Below, piece by piece: positions 14,799 to 22,878 of a stretch of DNA of 64,000 nucleotides. The notes below the pieces were generated by a model. It had not been told where the DNA came from. It saw only the letters and a list, made by a program, of their open reading frames with translations, and did not search any database. How positions within the stretch are numbered: the first letter of the stretch is position 1; each line of letters starts with the position of its first letter. The position numbers and the translations under genes were made by a program. Where the stretch lies: contig NC_018020.1 of assembly GCF_000266885.1 (NCBI RefSeq), forward strand, positions 3,286,001-3,350,000, read 5' to 3'. The DNA is from Turneriella parva DSM 21527 (GTDB taxonomy: Bacteria > Spirochaetota > Leptospiria > Turneriellales > Turneriellaceae).

Positions 14799-16232
14799 AT
14801 GAAGAAGTTGATTTGCGCAATGACTATTGCGGCTGTAACCGGCGCGGTAACAGCACAGCCGAAGCAGGCTGAAGAGGCAAAGCCTGCCGCCGCGACCGGG
14901 CCGCTTGAGGCACCAGCAGCCGGTGCCGATCATTTTTTTCGGGCAGGTCTTTTGGCGACCACGACCTATTATCAAGATCAGGTCTTGAAGCAAGGCCTGG
15001 TGAACGGCAACTACCGCCCGTTTGCAAACTACGCGTATAACGAAAAATACAGCTTCATGGTGCGCGGCAATCTCGCGCTGAAGTATTACCCCGAAAAACC
15101 GGCGAGCGTCGAGCGTCAGGTAAATGCGGTCGGCATTCTCGAAATCACCTCGTTCGAAGGCAATTTCGGCAGGCACAGCGTCACTGCAGGCCGCAGCTTC
15201 TACTAAACAGAGCAGGGCATTCTGTTCGCGAATTTTGCCGATGGGGCGGCATATTCGGGCGATTACGCGTTCGGCAGGGTCAAAGCAATGGCGCTCTATT
15301 CAGCAGACTACGGCAAGAGTGCCTGCTACATCAATATCAACGGTTGCGGGGGAGATCCCAATCCGTTCAACACGATACCCGGCTTGCAGCCCGATGCCTC
15401 GGTCACCGGTTCGGGCCAGCGCATCTTTGCGACGCTCGAGTACACCAGCCGCGCCTTTGATTTTGGACCGCTGAATACCACGGCGATGGCCTACGGCGTC
15501 TACAGCAAAGACCTGATCAAAGAAAGTTCTGCGGTCGTCACGCGCTATGAATACAATCCGTATTACGCGGGGCTGGGCGCTTTGGGTTACATTGTGAATG
15601 CAAAACTGCAGTATCGTGTCGACGGTATCTACCAGGGCGGTAATGCGTATAATCTCACTTCAAATGGTGAATCGCTGCAGACAAACATCATGGCTGCAGC
15701 GGTGCTTGCGCGGCTCGATTATTCGCTGCCGGTGCTGACCTCGACTGACACCCGGCTGAGCGGCGAATTTGCGATGGGCTCGGGCGATGCGGATGCAGCT
15801 CGTGCTGGCACGGCTTCGCAGTCGAACACGGCAGGCAGTTATAATGCGTTTCAAAGCTTTGGGGCCTATTCGGGCGGACTTGCGCTGAAGCCCCGACTCA
15901 CGAATTTACAGATCTACCGCGGCGGTTTTGCGCTGCGGCCGCTGAAATTCTGGTATTGGGGGCGCAACGTCGGCCTGCAGGCGAAGTATTCGCTCTACCG
16001 TAAAAGCTCGCCTACCGGTGGTATTTCAGATTCCGGCGCGACCGAGGCGTCATCTGATGTCGGCATGGCGGGTGATGTAGGGCTTACTGTCACTGCGCGC
16101 AGCGACCTGCAGTTCTTCTATGGTTTTGGAGTGTTTAAACCCGGCGAGGCTTACCCGACCACTGCCGCCGATGGTTCAGATGGGCGTGTGCTGAGGCAGG
16201 CGCATATTGTTAGTTTGACGTTGGTGTTTTGA
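14799..16232 (+). pseudogene. Outer-membrane beta-barrel protein gene interrupted by an in-frame TAA
   Basis: The first part (14799-15203) encodes 135 residues with a signal peptide, ending in HSVTAGRSFY. The same frame continues immediately after the TAA at 15204-15206 with TEQGILFANFADGAAYSGDY and runs open to 16232. The whole would be 477 residues of alternating aromatic beta strands ending in LTLVF, the terminal-Phe signature of outer-membrane barrels. No frameshift is needed, so a single base change (for example AAA to TAA) explains the break. Possibilities are a recent nonsense mutation, a sequencing error, or suppressed translation. The part after the stop has an ATG only at 15288 and no signal peptide, so it would not be exported on its own. 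Confidence 0.75.
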
Positions 16233-16290
16233 TCCCCCTCCCGTCCTCCCCCGCAAGCGGGGGAGGTGCCCGCAGGGCGGTGGGGGACAC
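16233..16290. repeat. GC-rich REP-like palindromic repeat
   Basis: Immediately after the barrel-gene stop, CTCCCCCGC-AA-GCGGGGGAG forms a near-loopless perfect stem, flanked by an outer pair of C-rich and G-rich tracts (CCCCCTCCCG and GGCGGTGGGGGAC). Such C/G-rich palindromes are often dispersed intergenic repeats. It can also act as a strong RNA stem between the two genes. It belongs to a different family from the one at 10633-10720. Confidence 0.65.
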
Positions 16291-16301
16291 TAGGAGTTAC
16301 A

Positions 16302-18341
16302 ATGAAAGGAATGAAGTTATTGGCTGGATTTTCAATGTGTTTGGGGCTGATGGCCTGCAAAGGCGATGTGTCTCCTGCCAAACTTAGCGGCAACGCATCT
16401 CTGCGCCTCGCCGATGGCTCACCCATTTCACAATCCGCCACAACGGAGTATAATCCGTACGTCGTGAAAATGCCAGATGGTTTTCTCATGCTTGTTTTCG
16501 GTTCTGACCGCTCTTGTGGCGGATGTACCGCCGGGACGCACAACATTCTGGTGGCGCGGTCTCTGGCTGCATACAACGACGACGCCAGGCTGCCTGCTTT
16601 CAGCACGCCGACGGTATTTACTGTGGGGGGCACGCCGCTCAATTCGGCCACCGCAGTGAGTTTTGTCGCAACGAAGAGCTCCGCACTGCTGCGCATTTAT
16701 CTGGCTAATGCCGGTATAATACAATACGCCGAGCTAACACCGACGGCGACGCCTTATAATGTGGCGGCGTTGTCATCGATCGCCCAGGCGACTCTGGCGC
16801 GTTCAACGCTTCTGGGTATCGACGCAACCGGGGGCAAACTGTTCGCCAAACATGCGTCTGCATCGCAACCGTTTTATTTTGAGCCGATGCAGAATACCCG
16901 GGGCATGACGCGCATATCAGCCAGCACCGATGCAACAGCTGTGCTCCACGTATCAGCGGACACGACGGGCCAGTCGGACGCATTTCTTGCGCTCGTGAAT
17001 GGCGCTGTCGTGAGTGTGTCACACGGCGCTCAGGGCGCAGAGCTGACGCAGCTTGCGGCGGTCTTCAAGAATGCGAAGGTCAATGTGAAATCTCTGAGCG
17101 TACTCCATGCAGCCGCGAAAGCTGGCGAATTGGTGTTTCTCTCAGGCAGTGAAGCTGGCGATACAAAGCAGGATCTTTTCGTACTCGAAGGCTCGAACGC
17201 CGGCTCACTTTGGGAAACCCTGAGCTCGCGACCCGCTTCGGGGTCAGCTGCCTATGCGGCCTGGACACAGCCGCAACTAACGGCCACGCGCGTCTATGGA
17301 CAGAATGGTTCATTCACCTGTAATGTGATCAACAACAATAACTCGGGCTGCGTCTCTGGTGGGGCCACGCCCAACGACAGGAGTTTTGAGCGTGCCTTTA
17401 CGGTTTCGGTCTCTGACAATGGCATCTATGTGGCCGATCAATACAATAATCGCGCCCTGTACTTTCCCGGGGTTTCTCTGAGTGCCACGCGTGTCTACTG
17501 CCAAAGTGGTAATTTTAACACGCGGATTTTTGGTGGCACTCCGAATTCGCAGACTTGTCGTGGCCAGGGCACATATGGCAATGTACCATCAGTCTTTGCG
17601 GATAATTCTGGCGTGTACCTGAACGATATTGAGTCCAGTCGTATTCTCTACTTCGCGGGCACAAATATTGATGCGGCGTCGGGTTTGGGCGGTCGCGTCT
17701 ACGGACAGGCCGGCAATTACGCGACATTTGCGTCCTCTACTACAGACCAGGGGCTATTCAATCCCGATTCCACTGCCGCAGATGCGACAGGTGTTTACGT
17801 GGCAGACACTTTCAATAATCGCATATTGCATTACCCGGGCACATCAACCACGGCAGATCGTGTTTATGGCCAGCCAAACTATACCACGAATACGGCAGGG
17901 ACTTCGGCTACAAGCCTCAACGGTCCACGTGGTTTGGCGATTGCGCCCGACGGGTTGTATGTTGCAGATACGGGGAACAACAGAATAGTTTTCTTTCCCG
18001 GTACGTCGACGACCGCCAGCCGTGTTTATGGGCAGCCAGACTTTACGTCGAATACGGCGGGTACAACAGCTGGTTCGTTAAATTCTCCGTGGGGTATTCG
18101 CTTTTTCGCAGGTGGTATCTATGTGGCAGACTACAACAATCACCGCGTGCTCTATTTCGCTCCAGAGGCCACTGTGGCCACGCGCGTATGGGGGCAGGGC
18201 GGCAGTTTTACGGCAAACACCGCGAACAATGGGGGACTATCGGCAAGTTCATTGAACTTTCCTCCTGGGCTCGACGTTGACCAAACAGGACTATACATTG
18301 CCGATTCTCTGAACCATCGCGTACTTTTCTTTCCGCGCTGA
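16302..18341 (+). CDS. NHL-repeat lipoprotein
   Basis: The ATG at 16302, with AGGAG five bases upstream, gives 679 residues with lipobox LMAC (Cys19). Residues about 30-335 form an uncharacterised beta-rich domain. From residue about 340 to the end there are about six NHL-type repeats, each with a GIYVAD.YNNR.LYFPG strand set and a spacer of the RVYGQPDFTSNTAG type, making a six-bladed propeller. Such lipoproteins are frequent in Leptospira-related genomes and are likely surface-exposed and ligand-binding. The start at 16266 is rejected because it lies in the REP-like repeat. The gene follows the interrupted barrel gene and may share its transcript. Confidence 0.88.
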   Translation: MKGMKLLAGFSMCLGLMACKGDVSPAKLSGNASLRLADGSPISQSATTEYNPYVVKMPDGFLMLVFGSDRSCGGCTAGTHNILVARSLAAYNDDARLPAFSTPTVFTVGGTPLNSATAVSFVATKSSALLRIYLANAGIIQYAELTPTATPYNVAALSSIAQATLARSTLLGIDATGGKLFAKHASASQPFYFEPMQNTRGMTRISASTDATAVLHVSADTTGQSDAFLALVNGAVVSVSHGAQGAELTQLAAVFKNAKVNVKSLSVLHAAAKAGELVFLSGSEAGDTKQDLFVLEGSNAGSLWETLSSRPASGSAAYAAWTQPQLTATRVYGQNGSFTCNVINNNNSGCVSGGATPNDRSFERAFTVSVSDNGIYVADQYNNRALYFPGVSLSATRVYCQSGNFNTRIFGGTPNSQTCRGQGTYGNVPSVFADNSGVYLNDIESSRILYFAGTNIDAASGLGGRVYGQAGNYATFASSTTDQGLFNPDSTAADATGVYVADTFNNRILHYPGTSTTADRVYGQPNYTTNTAGTSATSLNGPRGLAIAPDGLYVADTGNNRIVFFPGTSTTASRVYGQPDFTSNTAGTTAGSLNSPWGIRFFAGGIYVADYNNHRVLYFAPEATVATRVWGQGGSFTANTANNGGLSASSLNFPPGLDVDQTGLYIADSLNHRVLFFPR

Positions 18342-18440
18342 CTGCAGAATTTCGCAAGTCCCGTTAATGCGCCGCACTATATACTGACAGTGGCGTCATT
18401 ATTTTGCAACCGGGGAAGATACTCAGGCATCTCACTACTG

Positions 18441-19583
18441 ATGAAACTTGCTGTTAAACGGCCGCCCGTCGGCCGAACCCAATGGGTATCGATCGCGTTT
18501 CTTAGCCTATCACCGGTCATTGGCTTTGGTTCGCTTGCGTATTTCATGACTACCGGTACGCTTACTTCAGCGACGCTGGTGCTGGCGCTGGTGATTGCCA
18601 CCGTCGCTGGCATGGGCACAACCGCCGGCTACCACCGGCTGTTTTCGCACCGTTCATACGAAGCAGCTTTGCCGGTGCGCATCGTTATGCTGCTCATCGG
18701 TCTCCTGGGCCTGCAGGGTTCGGCGCTCGAGTGGTCGCTCGACCACCGCACGCACCACAAGTTTGTCGACCGCGACAAAGACCCGTACAGCATCACCAAA
18801 GGCTTCTGGTTTGCGCACATGCTTTGGATCTTCAAAACCAGGGCACGCGATTGGCGGCCATCGCACAATGCCGACCTCTTTCGTGACAAATTCGTATTTT
18901 TTCAGCACCGCTACTTCATGCCGCTGGCAATTGCCGCCAACTTTGTTCTGCCTGCGGCCATCGCCGGTATCTTCTGGGGCGACATATGGGGGGGATTTCT
19001 CATCGCCGGGTTTCTGCGCCTCGTCTTTACGCATCACTCCACCTTTTTTATCAATTCACTCTGCCATATTGCCGGCTCGCAGCCATACAGCGATAAGCAC
19101 ACCGCACGCGACAACGCGATCACCGCATTCTTCACGTGGGGCGAAGGCTACCACAACTTTCACCACGAATTCGCGAACGACTACCGCAACGGCGTGCGCT
19201 GGTACCAGTACGATCCGGGAAAATGGGCAATTAAGCTCTTGTCATATCTGCGCCTTGCTTCGAATCTCAAGCGCGTGCCCGACACAACCATCAAACAGCG
19301 GCGCATGCAGATGCAAAAGGGCGAGCTGCTCTCAAAACTGGAGAAATGGGGCTGGACCGAAGAGCGCCAGCAGCTCTTTCGTGCGCAGCTCGATGAGACC
19401 TTTGCTGCATTCAGGCGGCGTGCTACGGTGATGAATGAAATCCGCAACCGCATGAAGACCGATGCCGTGCAGGCCACCCAGCGCCGTTTCGAGCTGATGC
19501 AAGAGCGTTATGCACGCCTGCAAGATGCCGTTGAAGAAACGGCGATACAATGGAAATTGCTGCGCCGTCGTGCGCGTTCGTGA
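18441..19583 (+). CDS. Membrane fatty-acid desaturase (acyl-CoA delta-9 type)
   Basis: The three histidine boxes of the stearoyl-CoA desaturase family are intact: HRLFSH, HRTHH and EGYHNFHH, which bind the di-iron centre. Four hydrophobic helices surround them. The enzyme would introduce a double bond into saturated acyl chains to adjust membrane fluidity. ATG 18441 gives 380 residues; GTG 18390 is in frame and would add 17. The last 100 residues or so, after the catalytic core, are a charged helical extension (RRMQMQKGELLSKLEKWGW through the end) with coiled-coil character, longer than usual. A GC hairpin at 19606-19622 separates it from the convergent aminotransferase gene. Confidence 0.92.
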   Translation: MKLAVKRPPVGRTQWVSIAFLSLSPVIGFGSLAYFMTTGTLTSATLVLALVIATVAGMGTTAGYHRLFSHRSYEAALPVRIVMLLIGLLGLQGSALEWSLDHRTHHKFVDRDKDPYSITKGFWFAHMLWIFKTRARDWRPSHNADLFRDKFVFFQHRYFMPLAIAANFVLPAAIAGIFWGDIWGGFLIAGFLRLVFTHHSTFFINSLCHIAGSQPYSDKHTARDNAITAFFTWGEGYHNFHHEFANDYRNGVRWYQYDPGKWAIKLLSYLRLASNLKRVPDTTIKQRRMQMQKGELLSKLEKWGWTEERQQLFRAQLDETFAAFRRRATVMNEIRNRMKTDAVQATQRRFELMQERYARLQDAVEETAIQWKLLRRRARS

Positions 19584-19605
19584 GGTGGATTGCTAAAGAT
19601 TACCG

Positions 19606-19622
19606 CGCGGCCTGAGGCCGCG
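19606..19622. terminator. GC hairpin between convergent genes
   Basis: CGCGGCC-TGA-GGCCGCG is a perfect 7-bp stem in the 44-base gap between the convergent desaturase and aminotransferase genes. No T-run follows on either strand, so termination by it alone is uncertain. Confidence 0.5.
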
Positions 19623-19627
19623 AGGGA

Positions 19628-20800
19628 TTAGCCTTTGACGAAAGCCGCAATCTTCGTGAGAGCGGCTTCGATTTCCCTGCGGGCTGTTGCATAAGAGCAG
19701 CGGATAAACCCTTCGCCCGACGCGCCGAAAGCGGTGCCCGGAACAACGGCAACGTTCTGCGCCTCAAGCAGTTCTTTGGCAAAATCCATCGAGGTTCTGC
19801 CAGCCCCGCGAATATCGGGGAAAACGTAGAACGCGCCCTGCGGCATGAAACATTTGAGGCCCATGTCGTTGAAGCCTTTCACGATCAGGTCGCGCCGCAA
19901 GCGGTATTCGTCGCGCATTTTGTCGCGTTCGCCGAGCGCATATTTCAGCGCCGCTTCGGCTGCGATTTGCGCAAGCGTCGGCGCGCACAGCATCGAATAT
20001 TGGTGAATTTTCGTCATTGCCTTGATGAGATTCTCATCGCCGCAGGCATAACCGATGCGCCAGCCCGTCATCGCAAAGGCTTTCGAGAAACCGCCCAAAA
20101 GCAGCGTGCGCTCTTTCATGCCGGGCAAAGTAGGGAAAGGAATATGTTTCTCTTCGTAGCTGAGCTCGCCGTAGATTTCGTCTGAAATAACGATCAGGTT
20201 CTTTTCTTCGGCGAGTTTGGCGATGTTCAGGAGTTCGTCTTTGCCGATCGACGCACCGGTCGGGTTTGAAGGATAGTTGAGAAAGAGCGCCTTGCTGCGT
20301 GCGCCATGCGCATCGACCTTTTCAGCGATGTTGCGCGCTTTGAGCGAGAAATCATTTTCAGCAGTCGCGTGCACCAGCTGCGGCACGCCGGCCGCAAGGC
20401 GAATCATTGGGTCGTAAGATACATAACAGGGTTCAGGATACAGAACACCGTCGCCGGCATTGAGAATGGCCCTGAATGCCAGATCGACTCCCTGCGAGAC
20501 ACCGACGGTAATCAGAATTTCTTTCTCGGGGTTGTAGCTCAGCCCGTATTCTTTTTCGAGATACCGCGACACTTCACGGCGCAGCGACAACAGGCCCGCG
20601 TTACCCGTGTAATGGGTATATCCGTCTCTGAGCGCCTGAATCGAATGGTCGATCACGACCTGCGGTGAAACAAAATCGGGTTCGCCCACGCCGAGCGAGA
20701 TACAGTCTTTGCGCGTTGCGACGATGTCGAAGAACTGGCGAATACCCGAAGGCTTCAGCTCTTGCACGACCGATGAAAGTTTGTCTTGCCAGTCGATCAT
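19628..20800 (-). CDS. Class I/II PLP-dependent aminotransferase
   Basis: This 390-residue fold-type I aminotransferase has ISLGVGEPDF, LNYPSNPTG, VISDEIYGEL, the Schiff-base Lys in GGFSKAFAMTGWRIGY, and the C-terminal substrate Arg in GFIRCSYA. The pattern is that of the PatA/aspartate-aminotransferase-like subgroup (prephenate, aspartate or alanine as amino donors); the exact substrate cannot be read from sequence. It follows pgk on the same strand after 67 bases containing a 6-bp hairpin (20849-20865), so it may have partly independent transcription. Confidence 0.93.
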   Translation of the reverse strand: MIDWQDKLSSVVQELKPSGIRQFFDIVATRKDCISLGVGEPDFVSPQVVIDHSIQALRDGYTHYTGNAGLLSLRREVSRYLEKEYGLSYNPEKEILITVGVSQGVDLAFRAILNAGDGVLYPEPCYVSYDPMIRLAAGVPQLVHATAENDFSLKARNIAEKVDAHGARSKALFLNYPSNPTGASIGKDELLNIAKLAEEKNLIVISDEIYGELSYEEKHIPFPTLPGMKERTLLLGGFSKAFAMTGWRIGYACGDENLIKAMTKIHQYSMLCAPTLAQIAAEAALKYALGERDKMRDEYRLRRDLIVKGFNDMGLKCFMPQGAFYVFPDIRGAGRTSMDFAKELLEAQNVAVVPGTAFGASGEGFIRCSYATARREIEAALTKIAAFVKG

Positions 20801-20848
20801 GCTGATGATGGGCCTTCAGTCACGTGAGGATTACGATTCTACCAGAGT

Positions 20849-20865
20849 CTCTCTGCCGAAGAGAG
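20849..20865 (-). terminator. Hairpin in the pgk-aminotransferase gap
   Basis: CTCTCT-GCCGA-AGAGAG (on the minus strand CTCTCT-TCGGC-AGAGAG) is a perfect 6-bp stem with a UUCG-like loop, a few bases after the pgk stop. There is no T-run, so it may be a processing or stabilising hairpin or a weak terminator. Confidence 0.45.
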
Positions 20866-20867
20866 CC

Positions 20868-22064
20868 CTATTTCATCAGCGCTTCAACGCCTGGCAGCTT
20901 CTTGCCCTCGAGGTATTCGAGCGTTGCACCACCGCCGGTAGACACGTGCGTGATTTTGTCTTCAAGGCCCGACTGCGACAAGGCAAAAATCGAATCGCCG
21001 CCCCCGACAATCGTGGTGCCCTTAACCTTCGCCATTGCTTTGGCAATGGAGAGCGTGCCCGAAGCAAATTTCTTCATTTCGAAGACACCCATTGGGCCGT
21101 TCCAAAGAACGGTTTTGGCACCCTTGATCACTTTGGCATAGTGGTCTGCAGTCTTGGGGCCTATGTCCATGCCCATAAACCCGTCGGGGATTGAACGCTT
21201 CACGGTTTTAATCTTGCCCTTTTCGCCAAATTCAGATGACACAATATGGTCTTCGGGCAGCAGCAGCTCGCGCTTGTTGTAGGCAGCCTTGTCGATAATC
21301 TGAAAAGCCTGGCTTAGGTAATCTTTTTCGATCATCGATGTACCGACTTCGATCAGGCGTGATTTCAGAAAAGTATACGCCATCGCCCCGCCGATGAGAA
21401 TCGAGTCGGCTTTGGTGATCAGGTTTTCGAGCACAGCAAGTTTACTCGAGACCTTTGAGCCGCCAATAATTGCGACAAACGGGCGGGGTGGGTTCGTCAC
21501 GAGTTTCTCGAGAATGTCGATTTCTTTCTTGAGCAGCAGCCCTGCGTAGCCCGGCAGCAGTTTTGCACACTCGTAGATTGAGGCATGCGCGCGGTGCGCC
21601 GCGCCGAAGGCGTCGTTTACATAGATATCTGCAAGTTTGCAGAGCTTTTTGGCAAAATCGTTACGAACCTTTTCGTCTTTTGCAGTTTCTTCGTCATAGT
21701 AGCGGATGTTCTCGAGTACGAGTATTTCACCGCGCTGCAGTTTCGCGGCCTTTTCTTCGGCAACCGGACCGACCGCCTCAGGTGAAAAATGCACGCTGGT
21801 TGCCGGCAGTAGTTTGCCGAGGCGCTCGGCGATGGGCTTCAGCGAAAGCGCTGGGTCGCCCTTTTTTTCGGGTCGGCCGAGGTGTGAAATAATGACCAAA
21901 GCTGCACCGCGTGAGAGCATCAGCTCGATCGACGGCAGACTCTTGACAATGCGGGTGTCATCGCTGATCGCCCCGGTGGTTTTATCGAGCGGTACGTTAA
22001 AGTCGACGCGCAGCAGAATTTTTTTACCGGTAACGTCAACCTGTTCAATCGAGGGCAATGGCAT
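20868..22064 (-). CDS. pgk: Phosphoglycerate kinase
   Basis: This 398-residue protein has full family length and motifs: the N-terminal RVDFNVPLD, SHLGRP (substrate-binding Arg), the hinge KSRLIEVG, and the nucleotide-binding part with VLWNGPMGVFE and the terminal GGGDSIFAL and STGGGATLEYLEGK. It transfers phosphate from 1,3-bisphosphoglycerate to ADP in glycolysis. Neither gap nor tpi is adjacent, so it is not in the usual glycolytic cluster. Confidence 0.98.
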   Translation of the reverse strand: MPLPSIEQVDVTGKKILLRVDFNVPLDKTTGAISDDTRIVKSLPSIELMLSRGAALVIISHLGRPEKKGDPALSLKPIAERLGKLLPATSVHFSPEAVGPVAEEKAAKLQRGEILVLENIRYYDEETAKDEKVRNDFAKKLCKLADIYVNDAFGAAHRAHASIYECAKLLPGYAGLLLKKEIDILEKLVTNPPRPFVAIIGGSKVSSKLAVLENLITKADSILIGGAMAYTFLKSRLIEVGTSMIEKDYLSQAFQIIDKAAYNKRELLLPEDHIVSSEFGEKGKIKTVKRSIPDGFMGMDIGPKTADHYAKVIKGAKTVLWNGPMGVFEMKKFASGTLSIAKAMAKVKGTTIVGGGDSIFALSQSGLEDKITHVSTGGGATLEYLEGKKLPGVEALMK

Positions 22065-22194
22065 TTGCAGAACATACCAAAAATCAAGTGGAGCAGTAAA
22101 TCATTTAAGGCAGTTCTGAAAAAATCAGAATCACGAGCCTGTTGCAAGGCTTTTTCGCATGACAATCTAAACGCCATTTGCCAGATTGTCCGCC

Positions 22195-22878
22195 GTGAAG
22201 CAATCGAGTTGCCCTTCATGCGGTGCCCCGCTCACTTTCGAAAATGCGCACAGTCTTTATGCCGTTTGCAAGTACTGCCGTACCATGTCCGTACAGACAG
22301 AAGATGCGCTCAAAGAAGTCGGCAAAACCGCCGCACTCGTCGAAGATGGCTCACCCCTGCAGCTCGGCACAACAGGCACAATCGATGGCAAAACTTTCAA
22401 GATCGTGGGCCGCATTCAGTACCAGTTTGGGCTCGGCTTCTGGAACGAATGGTATATCTCGATTGACAGTGACGATGCCTGGCTCGGTGAAGCGAGCGGA
22501 CTTTATTTTTATACGCGGCTAAAAAAAGACGCAAAAATACCCGAGAATCTTGAATTTGCCAATCTTTATGCGGGTGCGCCCGTAACGATCGACGGCAAAG
22601 AATTTTTTGTCAAAGACATGCAGACAAGTAAGGTGGTTTCGGGCGAAGGTGAACTTCCCTTTCCGTTCGAGACAGCGTATGAAGCGCCCGTCGTCGATCT
22701 GGTACGCCACGACGGCACGTTTGCAACGATCGATTTCAGCGAAGACGGTTCGACCGGGCTCACCGCAGGTGCCCCGCTGGTGTTTATCGGCCGGCCGCTG
22801 CTTTTCAGCGATCTGAATTTAACGCGAATTCGTTCGGTTTATGGTTTCAAGGCTTCGGCCGCCGAGGTCGCGTCATGA
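22195..22878 (+). CDS. Zinc-ribbon DUF4178 protein
   Basis: GTG 22195 places the zinc-ribbon CPSCG...CKYC near residues 6-30; a TTG three codons earlier is also possible. The rest (about 200 residues) is beta-rich DUF4178: GTTGTIDGKTFKIVGRIQYQF, then W..WYISIDSD and LPFPF. DUF4178 proteins are known from conserved operons with DUF350 membrane proteins and sometimes stomatin-like or spermidine-synthase-like partners; their biochemical role is not established. The next gene overlaps its stop by four bases (ATGA) and encodes a second, larger DUF4178 protein. Confidence 0.82.
   Translation: MKQSSCPSCGAPLTFENAHSLYAVCKYCRTMSVQTEDALKEVGKTAALVEDGSPLQLGTTGTIDGKTFKIVGRIQYQFGLGFWNEWYISIDSDDAWLGEASGLYFYTRLKKDAKIPENLEFANLYAGAPVTIDGKEFFVKDMQTSKVVSGEGELPFPFETAYEAPVVDLVRHDGTFATIDFSEDGSTGLTAGAPLVFIGRPLLFSDLNLTRIRSVYGFKASAAEVAS

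Noticed and set aside
18595-19431. 278-residue frame inside the desaturase gene
   Set aside because: It is Ser/Thr/Arg-rich shadow sequence in another frame; the desaturase histidine boxes are in the annotated frame.
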